NCBI RefSeq assembly: GCF_021432065.1
Contig: NZ_CP090364.1
Location: forward strand, 3,176,601-3,240,600
Source of the DNA: Photobacterium sp. TLY01
GTDB lineage: Bacteria > Pseudomonadota > Gammaproteobacteria > Enterobacterales > Vibrionaceae
Direction: 5' to 3'
DNA length: 64,000 nt
Below the pieces are notes generated by a model. The model was not told the DNA's origin. It made no database searches and saw only the letters and a list, made by a program, of their open reading frames with translations. Below are positions 47,354-55,826 of this stretch, one piece after another; positions within the stretch are counted from its first letter, which is position 1, and each line of letters begins with the position of its first letter. The position numbers were made by a program, and so were the translations under genes.

Positions 47354-48769
47354 ATGAGCAAAGGACTAATCTGGGTTGTCGACGATGACAGCTCCATACG
47401 CTGGGTACTGGAGCGCACCCTGAATGCAGCCGGACTGCGCTGCGAAACCTTCGCCGATGCCGACAGCGTCGTTGAAGCACTGGAACGCAGCGTGCCGGAT
47501 GTGCTGGTGTCCGATATCCGGATGCCGGGTACGGATGGTCTGACACTGCTGCGTAACCTGCATCATGATTACCCCACCCTGCCGGTGATTATCATGACGG
47601 CACACTCGGATCTGGATGCGGCCGTGAACGCTTATCAGGAAGGCGCGTTTGAATACCTGCCCAAGCCCTTTGATATCGACGAAGCCGTGAGCCTGGTGGA
47701 GCGGGCAGTCACCCACAGCCAGGAGCAAAAGCGTCAGCAGCAGCCGGAAGAAATCACCAAGCAGGCCCCGGAGATCATCGGCGAAGCACCGGCGATGCAG
47801 GAAGTGTTTCGCGCCATCGGCCGCCTGTCCCGTTCCTCGATTTCCGTGCTGATCAATGGTGAATCCGGTACAGGTAAAGAGCTGGTGGCTCAGGCGCTGC
47901 ATCGCCACAGCCCGAGACGGGAGAGCGAATTTATCGCCCTCAACATGGCGGCCATTCCCAAAGATCTGATTGAATCTGAACTGTTTGGCCATGAAAAAGG
48001 CGCGTTTACCGGCGCCAACAACATCCGCCAGGGCCGTTTTGAGCAGGCCAATGGCGGCACCCTGTTTCTGGATGAAATCGGCGACATGCCACTGGATATC
48101 CAGACCCGCCTGCTGCGGGTCCTGGCTGATGGCCAGTTCTACCGCGTTGGCGGTCACTCTCCCATCAATGTGGATGTCCGTATCATCGCGGCCACTCACC
48201 AGAATCTGGAACGCCTGGTGGCCAAAGGGGATTTCCGGGAAGATCTGTTCCACCGCCTGAATGTCATCCGGGTGCATCTGCCCGCGCTGAAAGACCGCCG
48301 CCAGGATATTCCCCAGCTGACCCGCCACTTCTTAAAGCGGGCCTCCGATGAGCTGGGAGTAGAAATCAAATCCCTGCATCCGGACACAGAAACCCTGCTC
48401 ACCAGCCTGTCCTGGCCGGGCAATGTACGCCAGCTGGAAAATACCTGTCGCTGGCTGACCGTGATGGCCAGCGGCAACGAAATCCTGCCATCCGATCTGC
48501 CGCCCGAACTGACCGCGGTCGAGAGCCAGCCGAAAGGCGACGGCAGCGAGCCACACTGGCAGCAATCGCTGCAGCACTGGGCCCGTCAGGCATTGCAGCA
48601 GGGCAACCAGAATTTACTCGGCGAAGCCATGCCGGAGTTTGAGCGTATTCTGCTCGATACCGCCCTGGAATTTACCCACGGCCACAAGCAGGAAGCCGCC
48701 AAGCTGCTCGGCTGGGGGCGCAACACCCTGACCCGTAAACTCAAAGAGCTCAACATGGCCAGTGACTGA
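47354..48769 (+). CDS. glnG: Nitrogen response regulator NtrC
   Basis: A 471-residue sigma-54 activator. The receiver domain has the phosphorylated Asp54 (LVSDIRMPG). The AAA+ domain has GESGTGKE (Walker A, near residue 171), the sigma-54 contact loop GAFTGA, and [13 protein letters not shown] Fis-type helix-turn-helix ends the protein ([22 protein letters not shown]). GGAGG precedes the ATG. It lies 75 bp after glnL and binds the sites upstream of glnA and glnL. Confidence 0.98.
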   Translation: MSKGLIWVVDDDSSIRWVLERTLNAAGLRCETFADADSVVEALERSVPDVLVSDIRMPGTDGLTLLRNLHHDYPTLPVIIMTAHSDLDAAVNAYQEGAFEYLPKPFDIDEAVSLVERAVTHSQEQKRQQQPEEITKQAPEIIGEAPAMQEVFRAIGRLSRSSISVLINGESGTGKELVAQALHRHSPRRESEFIALNMAAIPKDLIESELFGHEKGAFTGANNIRQGRFEQANGGTLFLDEIGDMPLDIQTRLLRVLADGQFYRVGGHSPINVDVRIIAATHQNLERLVAKGDFREDLFHRLNVIRVHLPALKDRRQDIPQLTRHFLKRASDELGVEIKSLHPDTETLLTSLSWPGNVRQLENTCRWLTVMASGNEILPSDLPPELTAVESQPKGDGSEPHWQQSLQHWARQALQQGNQNLLGEAMPEFERILLDTALEFTHGHKQEAAKLLGWGRNTLTRKLKELNMASD

Positions 48770-48932
48770 TAATCTGACCACGACGGGTGGTTAGAACTGG
48801 TGCTTTTTTCAACAGCGGAAGTAAACATCAGCCCGATCTTGATGATCGGGCCAGATCCTCGCCCTGACTGTAATGATTGTCTTCATAGATTTGCTTATAC
48901 TGAGGCTACAGTTTTTCCGGGATACCAAGATC

Positions 48933-49934
48933 ATGATAAGCAAACACCTGCCATTAACCGATTTGCACCGTCATCTGGACGGTAACATCCGCATTCAGAC
49001 CATTCTTGAGTTGGGCCAGCAGTTTGGGATGGCGCTGCCTGCCAACGACCTTGAATCGCTGCGTCCGCATGTTCAGATCGTTGAGGCCGAACCCAGCCTG
49101 GTCGCTTTCCTGTCCAAGCTGGACTGGGGGGTCGCGGTACTGGGCGATCTGGAGGCCTGCCGCCGGGTAGCTTACGAGAATGTCGAAGATGCCCTCAACG
49201 CCCGGATCGACTACGCCGAGCTGCGCTTTTCACCCTATTACATGGCGATGAAGCACAATCTGCCCGTTGCCGGTGTGGTCGAAGCCGTGGTGGACGGCGT
49301 GCGTGCCGGTTGTCGCGATTTCGGCATCAAAGCCAACCTGATCGGTATCATGAGCCGGACTTTCGGCACCCAGGCCTGCCAGCAGGAGCTGGACGCCCTG
49401 CTGAGCCAGAAAGACCACCTGGTTGCCGTTGATCTGGCCGGCGATGAGCTGGGCCAGCCGGGTGATCAGTTCGTCGGTCATTTCAAGCAGGTGCGCGATG
49501 CTGGTCTTCAGGTCACAGTGCATGCCGGTGAAGCCGCTGGCCCGGAAAGTATGTGGCAGGCGATTCAGGAGCTGGGCGCAGTACGTATCGGCCACGGCGT
49601 CAAAGCGGTGGAGGATGCACGTCTGATGGATTACCTGGCTGAGCACAAGATCGGGATTGAATCCTGCCTGACCTCAAATATCCAGACCAGCACAGTGGCC
49701 AGTCTGGCTGGACACCCGCTCAAGCAGTTTCTCGATCACGGTATTCTGGCCTGTCTGAATACCGATGACCCGGCCGTGGAAGGCATTGAGCTGCCGTACG
49801 AGTACGAAGTGGCTGCGCCGAAAGCAGGTCTGACCCCGGAGCAAATCCGTCAGGCGCAAATCAATGGCCTGGAGCTGGCGTTCCTGTCTGACAGCGAGAA
49901 GAACGCCCTGCGTGAGATGGCGGCCAAACGTTAA
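48933..49934 (+). CDS. add: Adenosine deaminase
   Basis: Converts adenosine and deoxyadenosine to inosine forms in purine salvage. The 333-residue protein is of family length. Zinc ligands lie in DLHRHLDG (HxH, near residue 12) and VHAGEAAGP, and the catalytic stretches ARIGHG-like VRIGHGV, ESCLTSN and LNTDDPAV are present. The ATG at 48933 gives the family start; the ribosome site is weak. It is followed by a strong bidirectional terminator shared with hemN. Confidence 0.95.
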   Translation: MISKHLPLTDLHRHLDGNIRIQTILELGQQFGMALPANDLESLRPHVQIVEAEPSLVAFLSKLDWGVAVLGDLEACRRVAYENVEDALNARIDYAELRFSPYYMAMKHNLPVAGVVEAVVDGVRAGCRDFGIKANLIGIMSRTFGTQACQQELDALLSQKDHLVAVDLAGDELGQPGDQFVGHFKQVRDAGLQVTVHAGEAAGPESMWQAIQELGAVRIGHGVKAVEDARLMDYLAEHKIGIESCLTSNIQTSTVASLAGHPLKQFLDHGILACLNTDDPAVEGIELPYEYEVAAPKAGLTPEQIRQAQINGLELAFLSDSEKNALREMAAKR

Positions 49935-49954
49935 TTCCGCTATCACCTGCGCCA

Positions 49955-49994
49955 CAAAAAGCCCCGCTTGTCATCGCAAGCGGGGCTTTTTTTC
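49955..49994. terminator. Bidirectional terminator between add and hemN
   Basis: The 10-bp stem GCCCCGCTTG/CAAGCGGGGC is flanked by five A's on the left and seven T's on the right, between convergent genes. Confidence 0.93.
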
Positions 49995-50017
49995 TGGCTC
50001 GTGAGTCAGCGCAAGGG

Positions 50018-51391
50018 TCAGATCACCCGCGAAAACTGCTGCTGACGGGCACGCTGACGCAGATAGGCATCAAAACACATGCAGATATTGCGGATCAGCA
50101 ATCGGCCTTTGGCAGCCACTTCAATCCGCTCCGCTGTCACACATACCAGACCATCATCAATAAAGGTCTGCAGCAATGCCAGGTCTTCGGCAAAATAGTC
50201 GGCAAACCCGATGTCATAGCGCTGCTCAATTTCCGTGATCGACAATTCAAACTGGCAAATCAAGGTTTTAATCACTTCGCGGCGCAGCAGATCATCCGCG
50301 GTCAGGTTTACCCCTTTCCACAGGGCATGCTGCTGCGATTCAATGTCGGCATAATAAGCCTTGAGCTCTTTCTGGTTCTGGCCATAGCTGTCGCCGATCA
50401 TCGAAATGGCAGACACTCCCAGTCCCAGCAGATCGCAATCGCCCTGGGTGGTGTAGCCCTGAAAATTGCGGTGCAGCTTGCCTTCGCGCTGGGCCACGGC
50501 CAGTTCATCCTCCGGCAGGGCGAAGTGGTCCATGCCGATAAACTGATAACCGGCAGCAGTCAGGGTCTCAATGGTGCTGTGCAGCATCGCCAGTTTTTCA
50601 GACGGCGACGGTAAATCCGCATCTTTAATTTTTCGCTGGGCGGCAAACAGGGACGGCATGTGGGCATAGTTAAACACAGACAAACGCCCCGGCTTCATCG
50701 CCAGCACCTGCTCCAGCGTGTTCACGAAACGGGCATTGTTCTGTTTCGGCAAGCCGTAGATCAGATCCAGATTGGTCGAGCGAAACCCCAGCTCGCGGGC
50801 ACGATGGACCAAGGCTTCAATAAAATCCCTGTCCTGCTTGCGGTTGACCAGCTGCTGAACCTCTTTATCAAAATCCTGCACCCCGATACTGAGGCGGTTA
50901 AACCCTTCCTCCCGTAAATGATCCAGGACATCCAATTCCATCCGACGCGGGTCGACTTCGATACTAATTTCTGCATCCGGCAGCAGGGTAAAGGAGGCGC
51001 GCAGCTGAGCCATCAGACGGGTGATTTGCGCCTTGGTCAAAAACGTGGGCGTCCCGCCACCCAGATGCAGCTGGCTGACTGCCCGGCCGCGCATCAGCGC
51101 TGCACGCTGGCGAATCTCAATGTCCAGGGCCGCCAGATAAATGTCGGCCTTATGCGCATGCCGGGTAATGACCTTATTACAGCCACAGTAATAACAAAGG
51201 GTATGACAGAATGGAATGTGGATATAGAGCGATAAACGGCGATCCGGATAGCGCTGACAGGCAGCGGTAAAGTCCATGGTGGTAAAGTCGGGCTGAAATT
51301 CCAGCGCCGTCGGATAAGAGGTATAGCGGGGGCCAGAATAGTTGTATTTTTCGATCAGGGTCTGGTCCCAAATCATAGCGGGCTGTGTCAT
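50018..51391 (-). CDS. hemN: Oxygen-independent coproporphyrinogen III dehydrogenase
   Basis: A radical-SAM enzyme making protoporphyrinogen IX in anaerobic haem synthesis. The 457-residue length matches E. coli HemN. The 4Fe-4S ligands are Cys62, Cys66 and Cys69, with the adjacent Cys71 (CHTLCYYCGC). LHLGGGTPTFL and the HemN-specific end RNICMCFDAYLR are present, which separates it from HemW. The ATG at 51391 has GAGGAAAG upstream. An FNR-like site lies upstream at 51459-51472. Confidence 0.97.
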   Translation of the reverse strand: MTQPAMIWDQTLIEKYNYSGPRYTSYPTALEFQPDFTTMDFTAACQRYPDRRLSLYIHIPFCHTLCYYCGCNKVITRHAHKADIYLAALDIEIRQRAALMRGRAVSQLHLGGGTPTFLTKAQITRLMAQLRASFTLLPDAEISIEVDPRRMELDVLDHLREEGFNRLSIGVQDFDKEVQQLVNRKQDRDFIEALVHRARELGFRSTNLDLIYGLPKQNNARFVNTLEQVLAMKPGRLSVFNYAHMPSLFAAQRKIKDADLPSPSEKLAMLHSTIETLTAAGYQFIGMDHFALPEDELAVAQREGKLHRNFQGYTTQGDCDLLGLGVSAISMIGDSYGQNQKELKAYYADIESQQHALWKGVNLTADDLLRREVIKTLICQFELSITEIEQRYDIGFADYFAEDLALLQTFIDDGLVCVTAERIEVAAKGRLLIRNICMCFDAYLRQRARQQQFSRVI

Positions 51392-51458
51392 GGCAGCTTT
51401 CCTCACAGACGGACTTCAGGTCAATCGGATACACTAACATGGCCTCAGCCGACATTTC

Positions 51459-51472
51459 TTGATCGATCACAA
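51459..51472. promoter_or_regulatory. FNR-like box upstream of hemN
   Basis: TTGAT-CGAT-CACAA matches the FNR consensus TTGAT-N4-ATCAA at 8 of 10 positions. It is 68 bp upstream of the hemN start, a fitting place for oxygen control of an anaerobic enzyme. Confidence 0.5.
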
Positions 51473-51498
51473 ATCGGATCGCAATATCTCGCCCTCAC

Positions 51499-51529
51499 AA
51501 AAAAAAGCCCGGTTTGAGCAACCGGGCTG
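51499..51529 (-). terminator. Terminator of the yihI-DUF2489 operon
   Basis: The stem GCCCGGTT/AACCGGGC with a 5-nt loop is followed by eight T's on the minus strand, 15 bp after the DUF2489 stop. Confidence 0.92.
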
Positions 51530-51543
51530 ATCATTGCAGTGGG

Positions 51544-52029
51544 TTAAGTCGCCTTTTGCGCCAGGATCTGAGCCAATTCCGACTGTATCGCATCAAACAG
51601 CCGCGATTCGGCTTTCATGCGCAGCAGATCGTCTTTCATGCGGTCCTGCTTGGCCAGGGCTTTACGCTCATCGCCGCGCGGCATCTCTTCCACCACTTTA
51701 TACAGCTCAAACAAAGCCGGATACTGGGCGGAAAAGTTGACACTGCGATCGGCCTGCAACACTGTCATCAGTTTGTAGAGGCGAATCGCAATCTCCGACA
51801 TGTCACACTGCTCCTGCCGTCCGGCTTCAGCAATGATATAGACACTCTGCAGAATATTGCGATTGCGCTGCGCAATCGCCTCAGCCTGTTGCTGCTCGGC
51901 ACGGGCAATAAACGCTTGGTGGCGCTGTTTTTGTTGATACAGCTGATAAAGCAAATAACCGGCATAGGCCGCCAGTGCCACCACAATCAGGCTTCCTGCC
52001 ACAAACAGCCAGAGTTTCAGATCCTGCAA
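51544..52029 (-). CDS. DUF2489 membrane-anchored protein
   Basis: A 161-residue protein with one N-terminal membrane helix (about residues 6-28, LWLFVAGSLIVVALAAYAGYLL) and a charged, mainly helical cytoplasmic domain. It starts 3 bp after the yihI stop and is the last gene of the yihI operon. The family occurs next to yihI and hemN in Vibrionaceae. Function unknown. Confidence 0.82.
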   Translation of the reverse strand: MQDLKLWLFVAGSLIVVALAAYAGYLLYQLYQQKQRHQAFIARAEQQQAEAIAQRNRNILQSVYIIAEAGRQEQCDMSEIAIRLYKLMTVLQADRSVNFSAQYPALFELYKVVEEMPRGDERKALAKQDRMKDDLLRMKAESRLFDAIQSELAQILAQKAT

Positions 52030-52032
52030 GGC

Positions 52033-52569
52033 TTACTCCTTATTGAAATCGTCCCAACGGGTATTTTCAAAGTCATCAAGCAGATCCTCTTCGCTGCGGG
52101 CATCCCCGGTGGCGATTTGATCGTCTGCCTCATCCTGATCTTCGTCGTACAGACCCAGTTGTTTCATCAACTGCTCAATGCGATCCAGTTTCTGGTCGAC
52201 TTGCTTCTGCAGACCTGCACCGAGTTTTTCACCGGCATCCAGACGGTCCAACAGGGCCATCAATTGCGGATCGTTCTCCAGCATCGCCAGTTCCTGCTCA
52301 GCACTCATACGGCGCGCCTGCTTGCTTGGTTTCGGTTCGACAATCAGTGGCACCGGCTTTTTGCTGCCGTGGCGTGGATCTTTCGCCTGCCCCTGACGCT
52401 GCGCACTCTGAGCATCCGCGTCTGAGTGACGGCTGCCCGCTTTCAAACCTTTACGCTTACGGGCTTTCTGACGGGCACGGCCATCCAGATCTTGCTGGCT
52501 GACACTCTTTTCTACGAACTGCGCCGGGCCTTCAGAGCCAGGTTTACGGCCTCTTTTCTTACGGGTCAT
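52033..52569 (-). CDS. yihI: Der GTPase-activating protein YihI
   Basis: A 178-residue, highly charged protein. In E. coli YihI stimulates the GTPase Der (EngA) and so modulates 50S assembly. The basic N-terminal half (MTRKKRGRKPGSEGP) is followed by an acidic C-terminal half with LDRLDAGEKLG (near 106) and an acidic tail. It overlaps the upstream methyltransferase gene by 4 bp. Confidence 0.92.
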   Translation of the reverse strand: MTRKKRGRKPGSEGPAQFVEKSVSQQDLDGRARQKARKRKGLKAGSRHSDADAQSAQRQGQAKDPRHGSKKPVPLIVEPKPSKQARRMSAEQELAMLENDPQLMALLDRLDAGEKLGAGLQKQVDQKLDRIEQLMKQLGLYDEDQDEADDQIATGDARSEEDLLDDFENTRWDDFNKE

Positions 52570-53210
52570 GACTGATTTTTCCTCAGCATAATTACATCGT
52601 TACCAATAAATTCCACCGTCAGTCCATCTCGTTGTGCCAGATAACGGAACGTTTCCCGGCTGAAAAAGCTGACGTGGGTGGGATCATTCTTGTAATGCCA
52701 GCGGCTGAATGCCTCTGCATCGGTTGCCAGCTTCGTCATCAGTCCCAGCCAGCCACCCGGCTTGACCAATGACAGCAGCAACTGCCATTCACGGGCCGGG
52801 GTATAAAAGTGTTCAATCGCCTCGGTACAGGTGACAAAGTCATACTGAGAGGCCAGTACACCGGTATCCGGAGCAAAATACGGATCATACACAGCGACCT
52901 GATGCCCCTGCTCACGAAACATGCTTGCCAGCGCAGGGCCGGGGCCGCAGCCGAAATCCAGCCCAGCCAGCGGTCCTGGCGGCAAACGCACGCTCAGCAG
53001 TGCGGCCAGCCGGCTGAGGAAACGGCGATACCCTTCATCCTCAACATGGTTTTCATGCTGATCGTAGACCGCTTTTTCCTGCTCCGGTGTCAAATGCGAA
53101 GCCGGATCCGCAAACACCAGGCTGCAGGCCCGGCATTGAAAATAGGCCCGCTGCTTATCTTGATGATAAGCCTGAGTGGCTGCGCTGTCGCATAAGGTAC
53201 AAGCCGTCAT
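52566..53210 (-). CDS. Class I SAM-dependent methyltransferase with zinc ribbon
   Basis: A 214-residue protein. An N-terminal CxxC...CxxC pair (CTLC at residues 4-7, CRAC near 27-30) suggests a zinc ribbon. The SAM-binding motif LDFGCGPGPALASMF is near residue 81, followed by YDPYF and the motif-IV-like TCTEAIEHF. Substrate unknown. Two in-frame ATGs lie close together; the second, at 53210, has AAGGAG six bases upstream and is preferred over 53216, which would touch it. It heads the MTase-yihI-DUF2489 operon. Confidence 0.82.
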   Translation of the reverse strand: MTACTLCDSAATQAYHQDKQRAYFQCRACSLVFADPASHLTPEQEKAVYDQHENHVEDEGYRRFLSRLAALLSVRLPPGPLAGLDFGCGPGPALASMFREQGHQVAVYDPYFAPDTGVLASQYDFVTCTEAIEHFYTPAREWQLLLSLVKPGGWLGLMTKLATDAEAFSRWHYKNDPTHVSFFSRETFRYLAQRDGLTVEFIGNDVIMLRKNQS

Positions 53211-53314
53211 CAGCATCTCCTTGGGCCCGGCATTCCGGCGTGGTCAAAATTAAGCCGCGTATGATAGCAGACCTGCGCCGATTGAGAAACGGAGAGCGCG
53301 GTGAATCCCGGGCA

Positions 53315-53341
53315 GTAAAAAAGGCAGCCTGAGCTGCCTTG
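53315..53341 (-). terminator. Terminator after cytochrome c4 gene
   Basis: The stem AAGGCAGC/GCTGCCTT with loop CTGA is followed by a T-run on the minus strand, about 36 bp after the cytochrome gene's stop. Confidence 0.9.
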
Positions 53342-53376
53342 ATTACACTGCGATGCTTGCGATACTGAGTGGGTGA

Positions 53377-53994
53377 TCAGTGAAGACCGCCAACATACTG
53401 TGACAAGGCGTCGATTTCCTTATCACTCAGTTTCGCTGCCACTGAACGCATCATCGCGTTCATGTCGTTGCTGCGCTGGCCTTCACGGAACATAGTCAAC
53501 TGTTTCTTGATGTATTCCGCAGGCTGCCCGGAAATATCCGGGAAACCAGACAGGCTGGTGCCATTACCCCGCGGACCGTGGCACGCCGTACAGGCCGCAA
53601 TGCCACGTTCGGCATCACCCACACGGTAGAGCTGCTGACCGATTTCGATCGAGCTCTCAGGGGTCGTGCCTTCAATCGCAGGCAGGGAACTGAAGTAAGC
53701 CGCCAGATCCGCCATGTCTTGTTCAGACAAAGGCATCGCCATGCCGCCCATCACAGGATCATTACGCCCTTGTTCACCACCTGTCGTCATCGCCAGCTTG
53801 AATTCCTTCAGCTGTTTCTCCAGATAACGTGGGTGCTGACCCGCAAGGTTGGGGTATTGTCCTGTGATACCTTTACCATCAGCGCCATGGCATGCTGCAC
53901 ATGTCGCTGCTTTTGCTTTTCCAGCTTCAACATCTCCCTGGGCCCAGCTTGTGCAACTGGCAAGAAGTGTAAATATCAATGCTAATTTCTTCAT
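53377..53994 (-). CDS. Dihaem cytochrome c4
   Basis: A 205-residue periplasmic electron carrier, in homologues a donor to terminal oxidases. A signal peptide (MKKLALIFTLLASCTSWAQ) is followed by two c-type domains with CAACH (Cys32, Cys35, His36) and CTACH (Cys135, Cys138, His139). Methionine ligands are likely in each domain (GGMAM, DMNAM). The ATG at 53994 starts the signal peptide directly; an upstream extension to 54033 is unlikely. Divergent from engB. Confidence 0.93.
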   Translation of the reverse strand: MKKLALIFTLLASCTSWAQGDVEAGKAKAATCAACHGADGKGITGQYPNLAGQHPRYLEKQLKEFKLAMTTGGEQGRNDPVMGGMAMPLSEQDMADLAAYFSSLPAIEGTTPESSIEIGQQLYRVGDAERGIAACTACHGPRGNGTSLSGFPDISGQPAEYIKKQLTMFREGQRSNDMNAMMRSVAAKLSDKEIDALSQYVGGLH

Positions 53995-54152
53995 GACATT
54001 CCGTTTATAATTATTGAGCTTCCAGTACCACAAGTATTGCTTAGCAACATGGTATACAATGCACCACTAACCAAGCAGGGTTAGTGGTATATTTTACACA
54101 CTTTCGCATAAAAGTAATTAGTCAACGACCAGAAGACTTGACGGAGTTAACA

Positions 54153-54827
54153 GTGAATTCCCCTCTCAACTACAGACAAACCCATTTTATTACCAGTGCT
54201 CCGGATATCCGCCACCTCCCTTTGGACAAAGGTGTTGAGATTGCATTTGCTGGCCGATCAAATGCCGGTAAATCAAGTGCTTTAAATCGTCTGACGGATC
54301 AGAAAAGTCTGGCACGAACCTCAAAAACGCCGGGCCGAACCCAGTTAATCAACATGTTTGAAGTCAGAACCGGCTGTAACCTGATTGACCTGCCGGGCTA
54401 TGGCTACGCTCAGGTGCCGCTTGAGATGAAAAAGAAATGGCAGGCAGCCTTAGGTGAATACCTGCAAAAACGCGAATGCCTGCAGGGACTGGTGGTCTTA
54501 ATGGATATCCGCCACCCGATGAAAGATCTCGACCAGCAAATGATTTACTGGGCGGTGGAAAGCCAACTGCCGGTGCTGGTCTTACTGACCAAAGCCGACA
54601 AACTCAAAAGCGGTGCCCGTAAAGCCCAGCTGCTGAAAATTCGCGAAGCCGCACTGGCCTTCGGGGGCGATGTGGAAGTCGAGAATTTTTCCGCGCTCAA
54701 AGGCATCGGCGTTGATCAGGTCCGCCGCAAACTCGATATCTGGTTTGCCCCGGAACTGGCCCGTCAGCAGGCGTTGCTGGAAGCAGAACATACTGAACAG
54801 GACGGTATTGCACCGGACGCAGAATAA
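54153..54827 (+). CDS. engB: Ribosome biogenesis GTP-binding protein EngB/YsxC
   Basis: A 224-residue essential GTPase acting in 50S assembly. G1 GRSNAGKSS is at residues 34-42, G2 TPGRTQ follows, G3 is DLPGYGYA and G4 TKAD. The GTG at 54153 has GGAG six bases upstream and gives the family start ([19 protein letters not shown]), so it is preferred to a longer frame from 54084. In E. coli (yihA) it also sits beside spf and polA. Confidence 0.95.
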   Translation: MNSPLNYRQTHFITSAPDIRHLPLDKGVEIAFAGRSNAGKSSALNRLTDQKSLARTSKTPGRTQLINMFEVRTGCNLIDLPGYGYAQVPLEMKKKWQAALGEYLQKRECLQGLVVLMDIRHPMKDLDQQMIYWAVESQLPVLVLLTKADKLKSGARKAQLLKIREAALAFGGDVEVENFSALKGIGVDQVRRKLDIWFAPELARQQALLEAEHTEQDGIAPDAE

Positions 54828-54840
54828 GATTCGTCCATAT

Positions 54841-54862
54841 GCCTGATCGCCCGATCAGGCAT
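54841..54862 (+). terminator. Hairpin after engB
   Basis: The perfect stem TGCCTGATCG/CGATCAGGCA with a 2-nt centre lies 14 bp after the engB stop. The nearest T-run starts 11 bases later, so termination by it alone is uncertain. Confidence 0.6.
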
Positions 54863-55204
54863 CAACCCGCCGTTTTTCTTACTTTCGTACCAATCAGACC
54901 GTTGACGAACGCCAGATAAAAATGTCCCCACCGGAACGATGGGGCAACGGGAGAGAAATAGGAGGTTTTTATATTTGTTCAGAAAGGATTAATGATTTAA
55001 CCAGCCAACGCAAGTTTTTTATACGAAATCTGGGCATTTTTTCCCCTCTGATTCCTGATTTTTCATAGCTCCCCTCAGACATAACATCCACTTTTGCCCG
55101 ACTCACGGCAAAAACCCAGCTAATTGTTTCATTCTGCAAATTAAGTCTTTCTTGGCTAACCTGAACCAATCAATTTGGAATTTTATTACAAAAAGATGGC
55201 AAAA
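54863..55204. other. Intergenic region with no identified gene
   Basis: About 340 bp between engB and the candidate sRNA. It holds a small hairpin CCCCA/TGGGG (near 54925-54943) and A/T-rich sequence. I saw no supported gene or repeat. Confidence 0.4.
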
Positions 55205-55300
55205 TGACAAAAAAAAGCCACCCAAAAGCGGATGGCCGGATCATGGATAGGTCGATTGGCGAAGTATTCGCGCAGCCCGACAAATATGAACAAGAAGCAG
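55205..55300 (-). ncRNA. Candidate small RNA downstream of Spot 42
   Basis: On the minus strand a consensus -10 TATAAT (55306-55311) predicts a start near 55300. About 70 nt downstream is a good intrinsic terminator, the stem GCCATCC/GGGTGGC with loop GCTTTT and eight T's (55211-55235). The resulting RNA would be about 95 nt with no obvious reading frame. The -35 is weak. A small RNA named VSsrna24 was reported near spf in Aliivibrio salmonicida; this may be its counterpart, but I could not compare sequences. Confidence 0.55.
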
Positions 55301-55320
55301 ACGTCATTATAATCGCCTCA

Positions 55321-55540
55321 TTGACAGAATTAAAGTAATTACTCTAATTTTTATCTCTCGGACGCTTCCTGATGCAAAACCACAACCCGGATTACGCGGG
55401 GTTCAGTCATCAGATTCTCCGCAATTTCCGGCTAAGGTGAGCAGACTATCAGCAAACAGTACCCGTAAAGGGAAGAGTCTGTGCGGAAGGCAGTGAACAA
55501 TCGTTGGAAGATAAGAGCGGAAAATCATTTGGCTGGCCAC
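55321..55540. other. Intergenic region between candidate sRNA and Spot 42
   Basis: About 220 bp. It includes the candidate sRNA promoter at its left end and is otherwise without a recognised element. Confidence 0.35.
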
Positions 55541-55646
55541 AAATAAAAACGCCCTGGTCAAATGACCAGGGCGGCTAAAAAAAGCCAAATCCAATAACGT
55601 GAAACAAAAGGTCTGAAAGATAGAACATCTTACCTCTGTACCCTAC
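55541..55646 (-). ncRNA. spf: Spot 42 small RNA
   Basis: About 106 nt on the minus strand. The start GTAGGGTACAGAGGTAAG and the next 25 bases (to CAGACCTTTT) are the same as in E. coli Spot 42, as are the segments GGATTTGGCT and TTAGCCGCCC. It ends in the terminator GCCCTGGTCA/TGACCAGGGC with a T-run. Spot 42 is an Hfq-dependent repressor of catabolic genes, itself repressed by cAMP-CRP in E. coli. The place between polA and engB is conserved. Confidence 0.97.
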
Positions 55647-55756
55647 GCCGCTAACTGTATATCAAGTATGCAGAGAAAAAAAGCCCTTTTCGTAGTTTTT
55701 TTTCACATAAGACGTAATTAAATTATACAAAATTTTGATAAACCCTGATTCAGATT

Positions 55757-55790
55757 GAAAAAAACCGGCCTGCGGGCCGGTTTTTGACGA
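55757..55790 (-). terminator. polA terminator
   Basis: The stem AACCGGCC/GGCCGGTT with a 4-nt loop (CGCA on the minus strand) is followed by T's on the minus strand, 37 bp after the polA stop. Between it and spf lies an A/T-rich stretch that should hold the spf promoter (TATACA -10 candidate near 55658). Confidence 0.88.
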
Positions 55791-55826
55791 TTTTATTACA
55801 TGTTTGGCGGTGCCGGCTGGGACGGA

